Shown here in pieces: positions 9,396-20,272 of a stretch of DNA of 64,000 nucleotides (positions are counted from its first letter, which is position 1; every line of letters begins with the position of its first letter). The DNA comes from Microvirga lenta. GTDB taxonomy: Bacteria; Pseudomonadota; Alphaproteobacteria; Rhizobiales; Beijerinckiaceae. The translations under genes were made by a program, and so were the position numbers. The DNA lies in NCBI RefSeq assembly GCF_020532555.1, contig NZ_JAJBBR010000001.1, positions 186,001 to 250,000 of the forward strand, read 5' to 3'. The notes beneath the pieces are model-generated. The model was not told where the DNA came from. It ran no database searches and saw only the letters and a list, made by a program, of their open reading frames with translations.

Positions 9396-12032
9396 ATGAA
9401 GCTCAAGACCTATCAGGCCGAAACGCTCGACGTCCTGCGCCGCTTTCTCGAGACGGCCCGCATGGCAGGGCCGGCGCGCGCCTACGATGCCATCACGCAG
9501 GCATCAGAACAGGCGAAGCGCCTCGGCCGCTATCTCGGCTCCTACAAGGCCCTGGAAGCCCTGCCCGACACGCCTTACGTCTGCCTGCGCCTGCCGACCG
9601 GAGGCGGCAAGACGATCCTCGGCGCCCATGCCGTCGCCGTAGCGCGCGACGCCTGGATCGAAAAGGACTTTCCGCTCGTCCTCTGGCTCGTGCCGTCGAA
9701 CACCATCCGCCTGCAGACGGCGGACGCTCTGAAGAATCCGCGTCATCCCTATCGACAGGCGCTGGACGAGTCTTTTGACGGGCGCGTGCGCGTGTTCGAC
9801 ATCGCGGACTTCACCCAGATCCGCCCGCACGACGTCCGCGACAACCTCTGCATCGTCGTCGGCACGATTCAGACCCTTCGCGTGAGCAACACCGAGGGGC
9901 GCAGGGTCTACGCCCATAATGAGGACATGGAGCCGCATTTCTCGGACGTCTCTTCTCGCCTGCAGGGCCTGGAGCGGCTGGAGAACGGCGGCGTGAAGTT
10001 CTCCTTCGCGAACCTGCTGCACATCCACCGCCCCCTGATGATCGTGGACGAGGCGCACAACGCCGTCACCGGCCTCACGCGCGACATGCAGGCCCGGGTG
10101 AACCCGTGCGCCATCGTCGAGTTTACGGCGACGCCCCGCTTCAACTCCAACATCCTCCACAGCGTCACGGCGCAGGAGTTGAAGGACGCCGAGATGATCA
10201 AGCTGCCGATCGTCCTGGCCGAGCACAAGGACTGGCAGGGCGCCGTGAACGGCGCCATCGCGACCCGTGCGAAACTTGAAGAAGCGGCCAGAGGCGAAAA
10301 CCAGTACCTTCGCCCCATCGTGCTGTTTCAGGCGCAGCCGAAGGATCGGGAGGTCACGGTCGAGGTGCTGAAGAAGCACCTTGTCGAGGTCGAGCACATT
10401 CCCGAGGACCGCATCGCCATCGCCACCGGCGACCAGCGCGAGCTCGACGGCCTCGACCTGTTCGATCCGCAATGCCCAATCGAATACGTGATCACGGTCG
10501 AGGCCCTGAAGGAGGGCTGGGACTGCTCCTTCGCCTATGTTTTCTGCTCCGTCTCACGCATCCAGAGCGCCATCGACGTGGAGCAACTCCTGGGCCGCGT
10601 GCTGCGAATGCCCTATGCGCAGCGCCGAAGGGTGCCGGAACTGAACAAGGCCTATGCGCATGTCTCGGAGACGAGCTTCGCCGCTGCCGCGCACGCCCTC
10701 GTCGACAAGCTCACGGACATGGGCTTCAAGGAGGACGAAGCGCCGGAGATGATCGAGGCCGCACAAGGGCACTTCGACGAGACCGGGCTCTTCGCACCCC
10801 GCGAGCGGCCGAAGCCCACCTTCCGCTACAGCGTCCCGGCCTCCCCTGCACTCTACGCCGTCCGGGATGCCTCGATCCGCGGCGTGACCCTGAGCGAGAT
10901 CGGAGATGGACGGGTCGAGATTGCCGTAACCGGACGAATTGCACCGGATGTGGAGCAGATCCTCGCGGAAGCGGTGCCCTCTTCCGAGCGCATCGGTTTC
11001 ACGGAAGCCGCACGGGCTTATCACGCCGAGATCATGCCGCTTCTCTCGTCTGCCGAGCGCGGCGAGACGTTCACGGTCCCACGTCTCGTCAGCGAAATCC
11101 AGGGCGAGCTGGTCTTTGCCGAGACCGAAACGCTCATGGAGCATCACAAATGGTCGCTCCTCGACCATCCGGCCCGGCCTGACGAGAGGGTTTTTTCCAT
11201 TCCCGACGCAGCCCACGGCTTCGAGATCGACGTCGTGGAAGGCGATGTGAAGCTGCGAAACGCCGAGGAGGGCAGGCAACTCTCCTTGAACATCGAGGTC
11301 GAGGGCTGGACACCGGAGAACCTCGCCATCTGGCTCGAACGCCGATTGCACGAGCAGGATATCCACCCGTCCGAGCTTCTGCGCTGGGTGCGCGACTGCG
11401 TCGGATATCTGACGAGTGTTCGAAAGCTTCCCATCTCGCATCTGATGCGGGCCAAGTTCCTTCTCGCGAGCACGCTCAAATCGATGATCGCCGACGTCCG
11501 AAAGGCCGAGCAGGCGAAGGCCTACAAGCACTACCTGTTCGCACCGGAGGCAAAGGCCAGCATCACCTTCGACCATGGCTTCGTCTTCCGGGACGGCATG
11601 TTCGGCGATCAACGGCTCTATCGAGGGCATTGGCGTCCCAACAAACACTTCCTCGGCTTCGATCAGGTGCCTGCCTTCGACGGCTCCGAGCAGGGCGAGG
11701 AGCTACGGTGCGCGCAGGCTCTGGATAGTCTGTCCGCCGTGAGATACTGGGTCCGGAATGTAAGCCAGCATCCGAACGCCTTCTGGCTGCCCCTCGCCTC
11801 CGGCAAGTTCTACCCGGACTTCGTGGCCCTGCTTGAGGACGGCCGCCTCTTCGCGGTCGAGTACAAGGGCGCTCATCTTGCCGACGAGGGCAACAGGAAC
11901 ACGAACGAGAAGCGCACGGTCGGACAACTCTGGGAGAAGCTGAGCGGAGGGAAAAGCCTCTTCCTGATGGTGGAGGAAGCCGTCGAGGGGAAGGATATGA
12001 GAACGCAGATGCTTTCGAAGCTCAACGGATAG
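9396..12032 (+). CDS. res: Type III restriction endonuclease subunit (Res)
   Basis: 878 residues, intact. The N-terminal superfamily 2 helicase/translocase shows Walker A PTGGGKT (67-73), DEAH box IVDEAHNAV (218-221), FTATP, and motif VI QLLGRVLRMP. The C-terminus holds a PD-(D/E)xK nuclease: YPDFVALLEDGRLFAVEYKG with Asp808 and Glu822/Lys824. In type III systems Res cleaves only in complex with Mod, which supplies site recognition. With the upstream mod broken, this subunit should be unable to restrict unless another Mod partners with it. It ends at a convergent intrinsic terminator. Confidence 0.95.
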   Translation: MKLKTYQAETLDVLRRFLETARMAGPARAYDAITQASEQAKRLGRYLGSYKALEALPDTPYVCLRLPTGGGKTILGAHAVAVARDAWIEKDFPLVLWLVPSNTIRLQTADALKNPRHPYRQALDESFDGRVRVFDIADFTQIRPHDVRDNLCIVVGTIQTLRVSNTEGRRVYAHNEDMEPHFSDVSSRLQGLERLENGGVKFSFANLLHIHRPLMIVDEAHNAVTGLTRDMQARVNPCAIVEFTATPRFNSNILHSVTAQELKDAEMIKLPIVLAEHKDWQGAVNGAIATRAKLEEAARGENQYLRPIVLFQAQPKDREVTVEVLKKHLVEVEHIPEDRIAIATGDQRELDGLDLFDPQCPIEYVITVEALKEGWDCSFAYVFCSVSRIQSAIDVEQLLGRVLRMPYAQRRRVPELNKAYAHVSETSFAAAAHALVDKLTDMGFKEDEAPEMIEAAQGHFDETGLFAPRERPKPTFRYSVPASPALYAVRDASIRGVTLSEIGDGRVEIAVTGRIAPDVEQILAEAVPSSERIGFTEAARAYHAEIMPLLSSAERGETFTVPRLVSEIQGELVFAETETLMEHHKWSLLDHPARPDERVFSIPDAAHGFEIDVVEGDVKLRNAEEGRQLSLNIEVEGWTPENLAIWLERRLHEQDIHPSELLRWVRDCVGYLTSVRKLPISHLMRAKFLLASTLKSMIADVRKAEQAKAYKHYLFAPEAKASITFDHGFVFRDGMFGDQRLYRGHWRPNKHFLGFDQVPAFDGSEQGEELRCAQALDSLSAVRYWVRNVSQHPNAFWLPLASGKFYPDFVALLEDGRLFAVEYKGAHLADEGNRNTNEKRTVGQLWEKLSGGKSLFLMVEEAVEGKDMRTQMLSKLNG

Positions 12033-12071
12033 TTCGATCTCCAGTCTACGCAGCAGACTTCAAAACAAGAA

Positions 12072-12102
12072 AAGGGCCGCATCCGCGGCCCCTTCCCTTT
12101 TT
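12072..12102. terminator. Bidirectional intrinsic terminator between res and the phytase-like gene
   Basis: The stem GGGCCGC/GCGGCCC (12074-12080 with 12085-12091) and loop ATCC are followed on the plus strand by a T-rich tract. An A-rich tract lies on the other side, giving T's on the minus strand. It sits between two convergent genes and can serve both. Confidence 0.75.
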
Positions 12103-12116
12103 GCTCTGCGTAATTT

Positions 12117-14300
12117 TCAGAGCTTGCCGAGGTTGAGGAAGAGCGTTTCGCCGGAGGAATCGTCGACGCCGTCGTTGTCGGTGACGGCGTAGGCGTTGCC
12201 CGACGCGTCGATGGTGAAGCCCTCCACCTTGTCGAGCACGTAGCCCTTCGGCGCCTTGAGATCGGGCAGGAGGTCGCGCAGCTCCGTCTTCTTGACGACG
12301 GGCAGTTCGCCGCCGAGCGCCACGGGCTTCATGTCGGCCATGGAGACGGCGTAGAGCTTCTTCACCTTGGCGTTCGCGGCAATCTGGTTGTCGCGCTCGA
12401 TGATGATGACGCGGTCGCCGGCGGCGGTGATCTCGGACAGCCCGATCCATCCGGCATCGGTCTTGTCGAGCGGGTAGCGCACCGCGCTCCAGCTCTTGTC
12501 CGCGGGCTTGTAGGCGAGGAGCTTCACCATGCCCTTGCCGTCGTCGGCCCATTCGCGCTGCACGGCGAGCCAGACGGTCTCGTCGGCGCCGGAGCCGGTC
12601 ACGGTCACGCCCTCGAAGCCGTAGTTCTGCGCGCCCTCCTCGAGGCCTGCCGGAAGCGTGACCTCTTCCTGGATCGCGCCCTTGGCATCGACCTTCACGA
12701 GAAGGTTGCGCATCTCCTTCTTCGGGTTTCCTTCGGAAGCGAGCCAGAAGCCGCCGTCCGACGCCGTTGCGATGCCTTCGAGGTCGAGCTTCTCGGCGGC
12801 GGCGCCGTTGCGGGTCACCAGCGTCTCGGCCTGGATGGTGGCGAGCTTGGTGGCGGCGTCGATGGTGAGGATGCGCGGGGCGGCGCCGTAGACGCTGTCC
12901 GTCACGGCATAGAGCCTGCCGGGTTGCGCCTTGTCGGCCGCGAGGCCGGAAAGAGCGCCCCAGGCGATGGGAAGGCCGTTCTTGTCCTTGGTCGAGCGGA
13001 TCGTCGGATAGGCCGGGGCCGGGCGCTCCGCGCGCTGGTAGATCATGACATGGGGAGCCGCGCCGCCCTCGCCGTGGAGATCGGCTTCGCTGGTGGCGAC
13101 GAACAGGTTGCGGTTCGGAAGGGCGAGCAGGCCTTCCGGTCCCATGCCGGTCGGCAGCACCTGGACGAGCTCGGGCGCCGCGCCCGCATCGCGATACACC
13201 GCCACGACCGAGGCGCGCTCGGAGCCGACGAAGATCAGGCGGTCCTTGCCGAAGGTGCCGACCTCGACGCCCTCGATTTCGATGCCCTTCTTGTTGCGCT
13301 TGTCGGGATAATGGCCGAGCGCCACGACCTCGTGCTCCAGGCTGGCACCGGATTCATAGGCGACGGAGCCGTCCTTGTTGAAGATGGTGAAGCCGCGCGA
13401 GCCGCCCTTCCAGTCGCCCTCGTTGGCGGTGACGAAGCGGTTGTTGTCGATCCAGTGCACCGCGTCGGGCTCGCGCGCGACCTTCTCGGCCGAGCCGGTC
13501 AGCTCGATCTTCCCGTCCTTCTTCGTGTCGATGTTCTTGAGGTCTGCAGTGCCGGCGGAGAAATGCGCCTCCACCTTTCCGGTCCTACCGTCCACGATGG
13601 CGATGTGGCTGTTCTCCTGCAGGGTCACGACGACCTTGCCCTCGTCCGAGACATCGACGTATTCGGGTTCCGGATCGTCCCCGGCGACCGTGGCGAGACC
13701 GGTCAGATCCACGGTCTTCAGGCTCGCGCAATCCAGCCTGTCGCCCTGGAGCGGTGCCACCACCAGGGAACCGGCCGGGAGCTGCGGCAGGGCGCCGTCG
13801 TTGAGATCCTCGTCGCGCTCGTTTTCAATCGCGACGGCGAGAACGCCCGCATGGGCGGCCACCGAATCCGGCTGGCCCGGCAGCGCGCACTCGGCAACGA
13901 CCGAGCGCCCTGCGAGATCGACCAGGAGGAGCTTTCCGCTGGGCTTGGCGTAGCTCTCGGACGTGTTGACCGCCACGAAGGCCCGGCCGCCCACCACCTT
14001 CACCGAGGTCGGCTCGCCGCCGAGCGCCAGCATGCCGCCGGCCTTCGGCTGCGCCGGGTCAGTGATGTCGATGAAGCCGAGCGCCTTGCGCGGGCTGTCC
14101 GTGTAGACCAGGAGCTTGCCGTCCTCGCTCGCCGAGATGATCTCGGCCACGGTCTCGCCCTTCTGGTCGGCATCCGCCGGCAGGTTGGCGGTGATGGGGA
14201 AGCTGGCGATGCGGTCGAAATACTCCGCCGCCGAGGCGTTGAGGGCGGTGGCGGACAGAAGGACGGCGGCGAGCGAGCCGGCGGCGAGAGAACGGTGCAT
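12117..14300 (-). CDS. Exported esterase-like/phytase-like repeat protein
   Basis: 727 residues with a signal peptide (MHRSLAAGSLAAVLLSATALNASAAEYF). The first about 400 residues resemble the choice-of-anchor/LVIVD-type beta-propeller found in alkaline phosphatase-like proteins (PDAVHWIDNNRFVTANEGDW, GPEGLLALPNRNLFVATSEAD). The last about 300 match the esterase-like activity of phytase domain (LDLEGIATASDGGFWLASEGNP, NYGFEGVTVTG, VEGFTIDASGNAYAVTDNDGVDDSSGET). A periplasmic phosphatase or phosphodiesterase role is likely but not proven. It is convergent with res and divergent from uvrB. Confidence 0.88.
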   Translation of the reverse strand: MHRSLAAGSLAAVLLSATALNASAAEYFDRIASFPITANLPADADQKGETVAEIISASEDGKLLVYTDSPRKALGFIDITDPAQPKAGGMLALGGEPTSVKVVGGRAFVAVNTSESYAKPSGKLLLVDLAGRSVVAECALPGQPDSVAAHAGVLAVAIENERDEDLNDGALPQLPAGSLVVAPLQGDRLDCASLKTVDLTGLATVAGDDPEPEYVDVSDEGKVVVTLQENSHIAIVDGRTGKVEAHFSAGTADLKNIDTKKDGKIELTGSAEKVAREPDAVHWIDNNRFVTANEGDWKGGSRGFTIFNKDGSVAYESGASLEHEVVALGHYPDKRNKKGIEIEGVEVGTFGKDRLIFVGSERASVVAVYRDAGAAPELVQVLPTGMGPEGLLALPNRNLFVATSEADLHGEGGAAPHVMIYQRAERPAPAYPTIRSTKDKNGLPIAWGALSGLAADKAQPGRLYAVTDSVYGAAPRILTIDAATKLATIQAETLVTRNGAAAEKLDLEGIATASDGGFWLASEGNPKKEMRNLLVKVDAKGAIQEEVTLPAGLEEGAQNYGFEGVTVTGSGADETVWLAVQREWADDGKGMVKLLAYKPADKSWSAVRYPLDKTDAGWIGLSEITAAGDRVIIIERDNQIAANAKVKKLYAVSMADMKPVALGGELPVVKKTELRDLLPDLKAPKGYVLDKVEGFTIDASGNAYAVTDNDGVDDSSGETLFLNLGKL

Positions 14301-14410
14301 GATATCCCCGCGATATGGTCAAGGTGAGCGGGGCTGTGATGCGGCAATCCCATGACGGTCCGATGACGGTGGGTGAGACAGCGTCCCACCCTTCCCATCC
14401 GGGCCACTTT

Positions 14411-14425
14411 GTACCATATTCGTTC
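14411..14425 (+). promoter_or_regulatory. Possible LexA (SOS) box at the uvrB start
   Basis: GTAC-N7-GTTC lies immediately before the uvrB ATG (14427). It differs by one base from the alphaproteobacterial LexA direct repeat GTTC-N7-GTTC. Its position would block transcription or initiation of uvrB. It is one mismatch away from consensus, so it is only suggestive. Confidence 0.35.
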
Positions 14426-14426
14426 T

Positions 14427-17138
<2,712 letters not shown>

Positions 17139-17318
17139 CAGGCGCCGGAGCCGAGCCGCGCATAAGGATCCGGCCCTTGCCTCTGCCTGGAGGAGAGGTC
17201 GGGCCGTGAGGTCCGGGCGGGAGGTCGAGCCCTCTTCGGATGGAGCGCAGGTCGCGTCCCACTGTTCGGAAGGGTCCGGTCGCGTTCCGGTCGTCGCTGT
17301 TCACAGACGCATCCCCAG

Positions 17319-17427
17319 CCCTCATCCTGAGGAGGACCGTCAGGTCCGTCTCGAAGGACGAGGGCTTTTCCGGAATGCACTGGAACCTCCTTTGAGACGC
17401 CGCTGTCGCGGCTCCTCAGAATGAGGG
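17319..17427. repeat. Inverted pair of a short intergenic palindromic repeat
   Basis: One copy (17319-17364) reads CCCTCATCCTGAGGAG… through GTCTCGAAGGACGAGGG. A second (17384-17427) is its reverse complement with substitutions (…TTTGAGACGCCGCTG…CTCCTCAGAATGAGGG). Repeats with this CCTCATCCTGAGGAG/CTCGAAGGATGAGG pattern are dispersed between genes in many Rhizobiales genomes, from general knowledge. Being a head-to-head pair it could fold into a large cruciform or RNA hairpin. Confidence 0.75.
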
Positions 17428-17450
17428 TGGAGTTTGGTTGCGACCGTCGT

Positions 17451-17586
17451 GGATGTGGCGGTGTTCAGCGCGACGTCTTCCCTCCCCCTTGTGGGGAGGG
17501 CCAGGGTGGGGGTGCCGGCGCCGGACTGGAACCAGGATGGCGCCCACACCCCCACCTCCACCTCCTCCCCACAAGGGGGAGGAGAG
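17451..17586. repeat. Intergenic repeat unit, copy 1 (about 136 bp)
   Basis: Runs from GGATGTGGCGGTGTTCAGC to the GGGGGAGGAGAG end. Each unit has inverted ends CCTCCCCCTTGTGGGGAGG and CCTCCCCACAAGGGGGAGG, so a single transcript would form a long hairpin. Copy 2 lies 227 bp downstream in the same orientation. Confidence 0.8.
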
Positions 17587-17677
17587 CCGGTCGGCGCCAT
17601 CTGGTTGAGCCTCGAGCCGGCGAGACCAGTGGGGGAGAGGTTGGACCGCAGGTCCGGGTGAGAGGATGGGCCGTTCC

Positions 17678-17814
17678 GGATGTGGCGGTGTTCAGCACAA
17701 CGCTTTTCCCTCCCCCTTGTGGGGAGGGCCAGGGTGGGGGTGTGGGCGCAGGACTGGAACCAGGATGGCGCCCACACCCCCACCTCCACCTCCTCCCCAC
17801 AAGGGGGAGGAGAG
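17678..17814. repeat. Intergenic repeat unit, copy 2 (about 137 bp)
   Basis: Direct repeat of 17451-17586, with only scattered differences (for example GCGCGACG to GCACAACG, and GCCGGCGCCGGA to GTGGGCGCAGGA). The high identity between copies in a non-coding context points to a recent tandem duplication or a mobile short repeat rather than conserved function. Confidence 0.8.
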
Positions 17815-17944
17815 CAGCGCGGTGCCATCCGCGTGAGCCTTCGAACCGGCGCGGCCTGAAATCCGGGGAGGAGAGTTCGGCCGCCCCCTCCGGCGCGAGT
17901 TCTCGTCCCCTCCCCACTAGGGAGAGGCAAGCCCTCTCATCCCG

Positions 17945-19375
17945 TCACAACGGCAGGCTCAGCGAGCAGCGCAGGCCTTCCGGCAGGAACTGCATTTCCA
18001 GCAATCCGCCGAGTTCGTGCTTGATGGAGCGCTCGATCAGGCGCGAGCCGAAGCCGAGGCGTTTGGGCTCCTCGACGGCGGGGCCGCCCTGCTCCACCCA
18101 ATCGACCGCGAGCCGCGTCTGGCCCGAGGCGTCGGCCTCCGCGCGCCAGGAGATGTCGAGGCGGCCGTGCGGCACGGAGAGTGCGCCGTATTTCGCCGCG
18201 TTGGTGGCGAGTTCGTGCAGCGCCAGCCCGAAACCCAAGGCCTGCTGGGGCTTGAGCCGCACCGGTTCGCCGGAGACGTTCACGCGGCCGTTGTCGAGCC
18301 CGCCATAGGGGATCATCTCGGCGTCGAGGATGTCCTTGAGGGAGGCGCTTTCCCACAGCTCCTGGGTGAGGATGTTGTGCGTGGCCGAGAGCGCCATCAG
18401 GCGAGACTCGAACGCCTCCTGGAAGGTGTCGAGGTCCCGGCTGCCGCGCCGGGTGTGCAGGGCCAGCGACTGCACCACGGAGAGGGTGTTCTTCACCCGG
18501 TGGTTCAGCTCCTGCACCAGCAGGGCCTGCCGTTCCTGGGCGCGCTTGCGCTCGGTGATGTCGAGGCAGGCGCCGACCATCAGGGAGGGCCCGCCCCTGG
18601 CATCGCGCAGGAGACGGCTGCGGGTATACATCCAGCGCTGGGAGCCATCCGGCAGGACGGCGCGAAACTCGTAATCCGCCGTGCCGCCGCTCTCCATGGC
18701 CTCTTCCATGGCGCGGTTGATCTGCTCCTGATCGTCGGGATGGACGTAGCGCCGGAAATCCCCGCGCTTGCGCGGTGCGCTCGCGGCATCGAGGTTGAAG
18801 AGGCGCACCAGGGCCATGTCCCAATCGACCTCGTTGGCGCGGAAGTCCCAACGCCAGGTTCCCGCACCCGAGGCCTCCAGGGCCGCCACCAGCCTCTCCT
18901 GCGCCACTTCGAGCCGCGCCGCGGCAGCCCGGAGCGACGCCGCCGCCGCGATCGACAGGCCGCCGCCGAAGAGATAGATCGCGAGCCCCGTGAAGGTCTG
19001 CGGGCCGAACGGCGCCGGCCTCTGCGTGATCGTGAGGCATGCGAACGTCGCCAGGCTTCCCAGCACCAGGGTCGCCACCCCGGCCTCTCCCCCGGCCAGA
19101 ATCGCCGTCACCAGGACGGCCGGATAGAGGGTGATGAAGGGCAGCTCATCCCCCAGAAGCGGGTCGAGCACATAGCGCACGAGCATCGCCAGCAGCACCG
19201 CCGCGAACGCGGACAGGACGGCGACCTCCCGAGGCACAGGGTTGAGCGTGGTAAAGCGCGTGAGCAAGCGAAGCCCTTTGGGTTTTGCCCCGCTATAACA
19301 TCTATGAAACAGGGTTTCCACCGCTGCCTCGGGCCCGTGAAGGCTGACGCGGATCAGGGCGTTCGGTGACGGCAT
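17945..19375 (-). CDS. HWE-family sensor histidine kinase with PAS domain
   Basis: 476 residues from MPSPNALIRV. After about 50 residues there are several membrane helices resembling the DUF4118 sensor region (LLAMLVRYVLDPLLGDELPFITLYPAVLVTAI). A PAS/PAC domain follows (GAGTWRWDFRANEVDWD to LMVGACLDITERKRAQE). The HWE kinase core shows the phosphoacceptor ELNHRVKNTLSVVQSLA and the N box ALHELATNAAKYGALS. HWE kinases commonly feed the alphaproteobacterial PhyR-NepR-EcfG stress pathway, whose nepR-ecfG genes lie 4 kb away; a link is inference. An earlier start at 19477 would overlap the XRE gene and is less likely. Confidence 0.93.
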   Translation of the reverse strand: MPSPNALIRVSLHGPEAAVETLFHRCYSGAKPKGLRLLTRFTTLNPVPREVAVLSAFAAVLLAMLVRYVLDPLLGDELPFITLYPAVLVTAILAGGEAGVATLVLGSLATFACLTITQRPAPFGPQTFTGLAIYLFGGGLSIAAAASLRAAAARLEVAQERLVAALEASGAGTWRWDFRANEVDWDMALVRLFNLDAASAPRKRGDFRRYVHPDDQEQINRAMEEAMESGGTADYEFRAVLPDGSQRWMYTRSRLLRDARGGPSLMVGACLDITERKRAQERQALLVQELNHRVKNTLSVVQSLALHTRRGSRDLDTFQEAFESRLMALSATHNILTQELWESASLKDILDAEMIPYGGLDNGRVNVSGEPVRLKPQQALGFGLALHELATNAAKYGALSVPHGRLDISWRAEADASGQTRLAVDWVEQGGPAVEEPKRLGFGSRLIERSIKHELGGLLEMQFLPEGLRCSLSLPL

Positions 19376-19403
19376 CCGCCGGGAGCGGATCGGCAGATGG
19401 GTT

Positions 19404-19637
19404 CTATCCCGCGAAAGCCAGCAGTAAAGACGCCGGATCGGCTCCCAATGCCCTCGCAACCGCCACGAACTCGACAACGTCGAGGCGACGCTCGCCGCCC
19501 TCGCATTTTGCGACGAACGACTGCGGCTTTCCTAGCCGTTCAGCCACTTCTACCTGCGTGAGGCCCGCTTTCTTGCGCGCTTCTATCAGAAGCTCGCAGA
19601 GACGCTGGTGCTGCTGCGTATAGATGGATTTTTGCAT
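19404..19637 (-). CDS. XRE-family helix-turn-helix regulator (copy A)
   Basis: 77 residues, a single HTH_3 domain: RLCELLIEARKKAGLTQVEVAERLGKPQSFVAKCEGGERRLDVVEFVAVARALGADP. It is a close paralogue of the gene at 19669-19908, sharing the LxxLLxxARKKAGLTQ core and the ERRLDxxEF segment. The pair is arranged in tandem 31 bp apart, so local duplication is likely. Small XRE proteins of this type often regulate themselves; the palindromes at 19946-19989 are candidate operators. Confidence 0.88.
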   Translation of the reverse strand: MQKSIYTQQHQRLCELLIEARKKAGLTQVEVAERLGKPQSFVAKCEGGERRLDVVEFVAVARALGADPASLLLAFAG

Positions 19638-19668
19638 CGGCTGCCCTGCCGGGAGAGAGCGAGCTCGG

Positions 19669-19908
19669 CTAAGTCTCGCCCGACATCACGGCCTTCAGAA
19701 CGGATGCGGGATCGAGATCGAGAGCCTCGGCGATATCTATGAACTCCATGATATCGAGCCGTCTTTCCCCGCTCTCGTACTTGCTCACGAACGTCTTGTA
19801 CTTCCCAAGGCGCTGGTTCAGCTCTTCCTGGGTTAGACCCGCCTTCTTGCGGGCATGACGGAGAAGCATACAGAGCCTCTCCTGCCGGGTTGTGTGAATG
19901 GATTTCAT
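19669..19908 (-). CDS. XRE-family helix-turn-helix regulator (copy B)
   Basis: 79 residues from MKSIHTTRQERL; HTH_3 domain RLCMLLRHARKKAGLTQEELNQRLGKYKTFVSKYESGERRLDIMEFIDIAEALDLDP. Paralogue of the following XRE gene. The start at 19908 is chosen because it aligns with the paralogue's start, whereas the upstream 18 codons would run over the palindromic region. Confidence 0.88.
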   Translation of the reverse strand: MKSIHTTRQERLCMLLRHARKKAGLTQEELNQRLGKYKTFVSKYESGERRLDIMEFIDIAEALDLDPASVLKAVMSGET

Positions 19909-19945
19909 GTCCGCCCCAATGAAGGCGGCCAGCGAAATATCCCTT

Positions 19946-19989
19946 TTTGGGAAATCCCCCAAAGTGGTTGATTTCTCCTATTGTAGGAG
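19946..19989. promoter_or_regulatory. Two short palindromes, candidate operators of the XRE pair
   Basis: TTTGGG-AAATCC-CCCAAA (19946-19963) and CTCCTA-TTG-TAGGAG (19975-19989) lie just upstream of the second XRE gene and before the divergent small gene at 20023. Paired dyads next to an XRE gene are the expected layout for autoregulation. No binding data can be read from sequence. Confidence 0.45.
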
Positions 19990-20022
19990 ATTATCTTTGC
20001 TGAACCGATGCGCAGATATCCC

Positions 20023-20250
20023 ATGCCCCATTCCTGGAAACGCTCCCGCGAAGCCCGTCTCTGGCAGAGGCTCGATCCGGCCGAGGCCACGCGGGTCATG
20101 GCGGATTGCTATGGCGACGGGGCCGGGGCCGAGGTGCTGCTGCGGGCGTTCCTGTCGGAGCGGGACCTGAACCGGCAGGCCGTGCGGTTCTGGCTCAGGG
20201 TCTACGAGGCCCTGAATAGCCGGGAGTCTTGCCCTGGGCGTGGCGCGTGA
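20023..20250 (+). CDS. Hypothetical small protein (75 aa)
   Basis: 75 residues from MPHSWKRSREARLWQRLDP, soluble, Arg/Trp-rich, with no domain I recognise (…VMADCYGDGAGAEVLLRAFLSERDL…). An in-frame ATG also exists at 20008. It is divergent from the XRE pair and its stop lies 22 bp from the convergent phosphatase remnant. Support is coding-like composition and position only. Confidence 0.5.
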   Translation: MPHSWKRSREARLWQRLDPAEATRVMADCYGDGAGAEVLLRAFLSERDLNRQAVRFWLRVYEALNSRESCPGRGA

Positions 20251-20272
20251 GCGTTCCGGAGCGTGACGTCCT

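Larger units (their letters stand above)
17139..17944. other. 806 bp repeat-rich intergenic region
   Basis: No supportable gene between uvrB and the convergent HWE kinase gene. The stretch contains an inverted pair of a roughly 45 bp palindromic repeat and two direct copies of a roughly 136 bp unit (both listed separately). A shorter decayed piece resembling the CCTCCCC…AGGGAG motif lies at about 17906-17930. Confidence 0.75.

Noticed and set aside
17451-17814. Possible CRISPR array
   Set aside because: Only two copies of a 136 bp unit with a single intervening stretch and no cas genes; far too long for CRISPR repeats.
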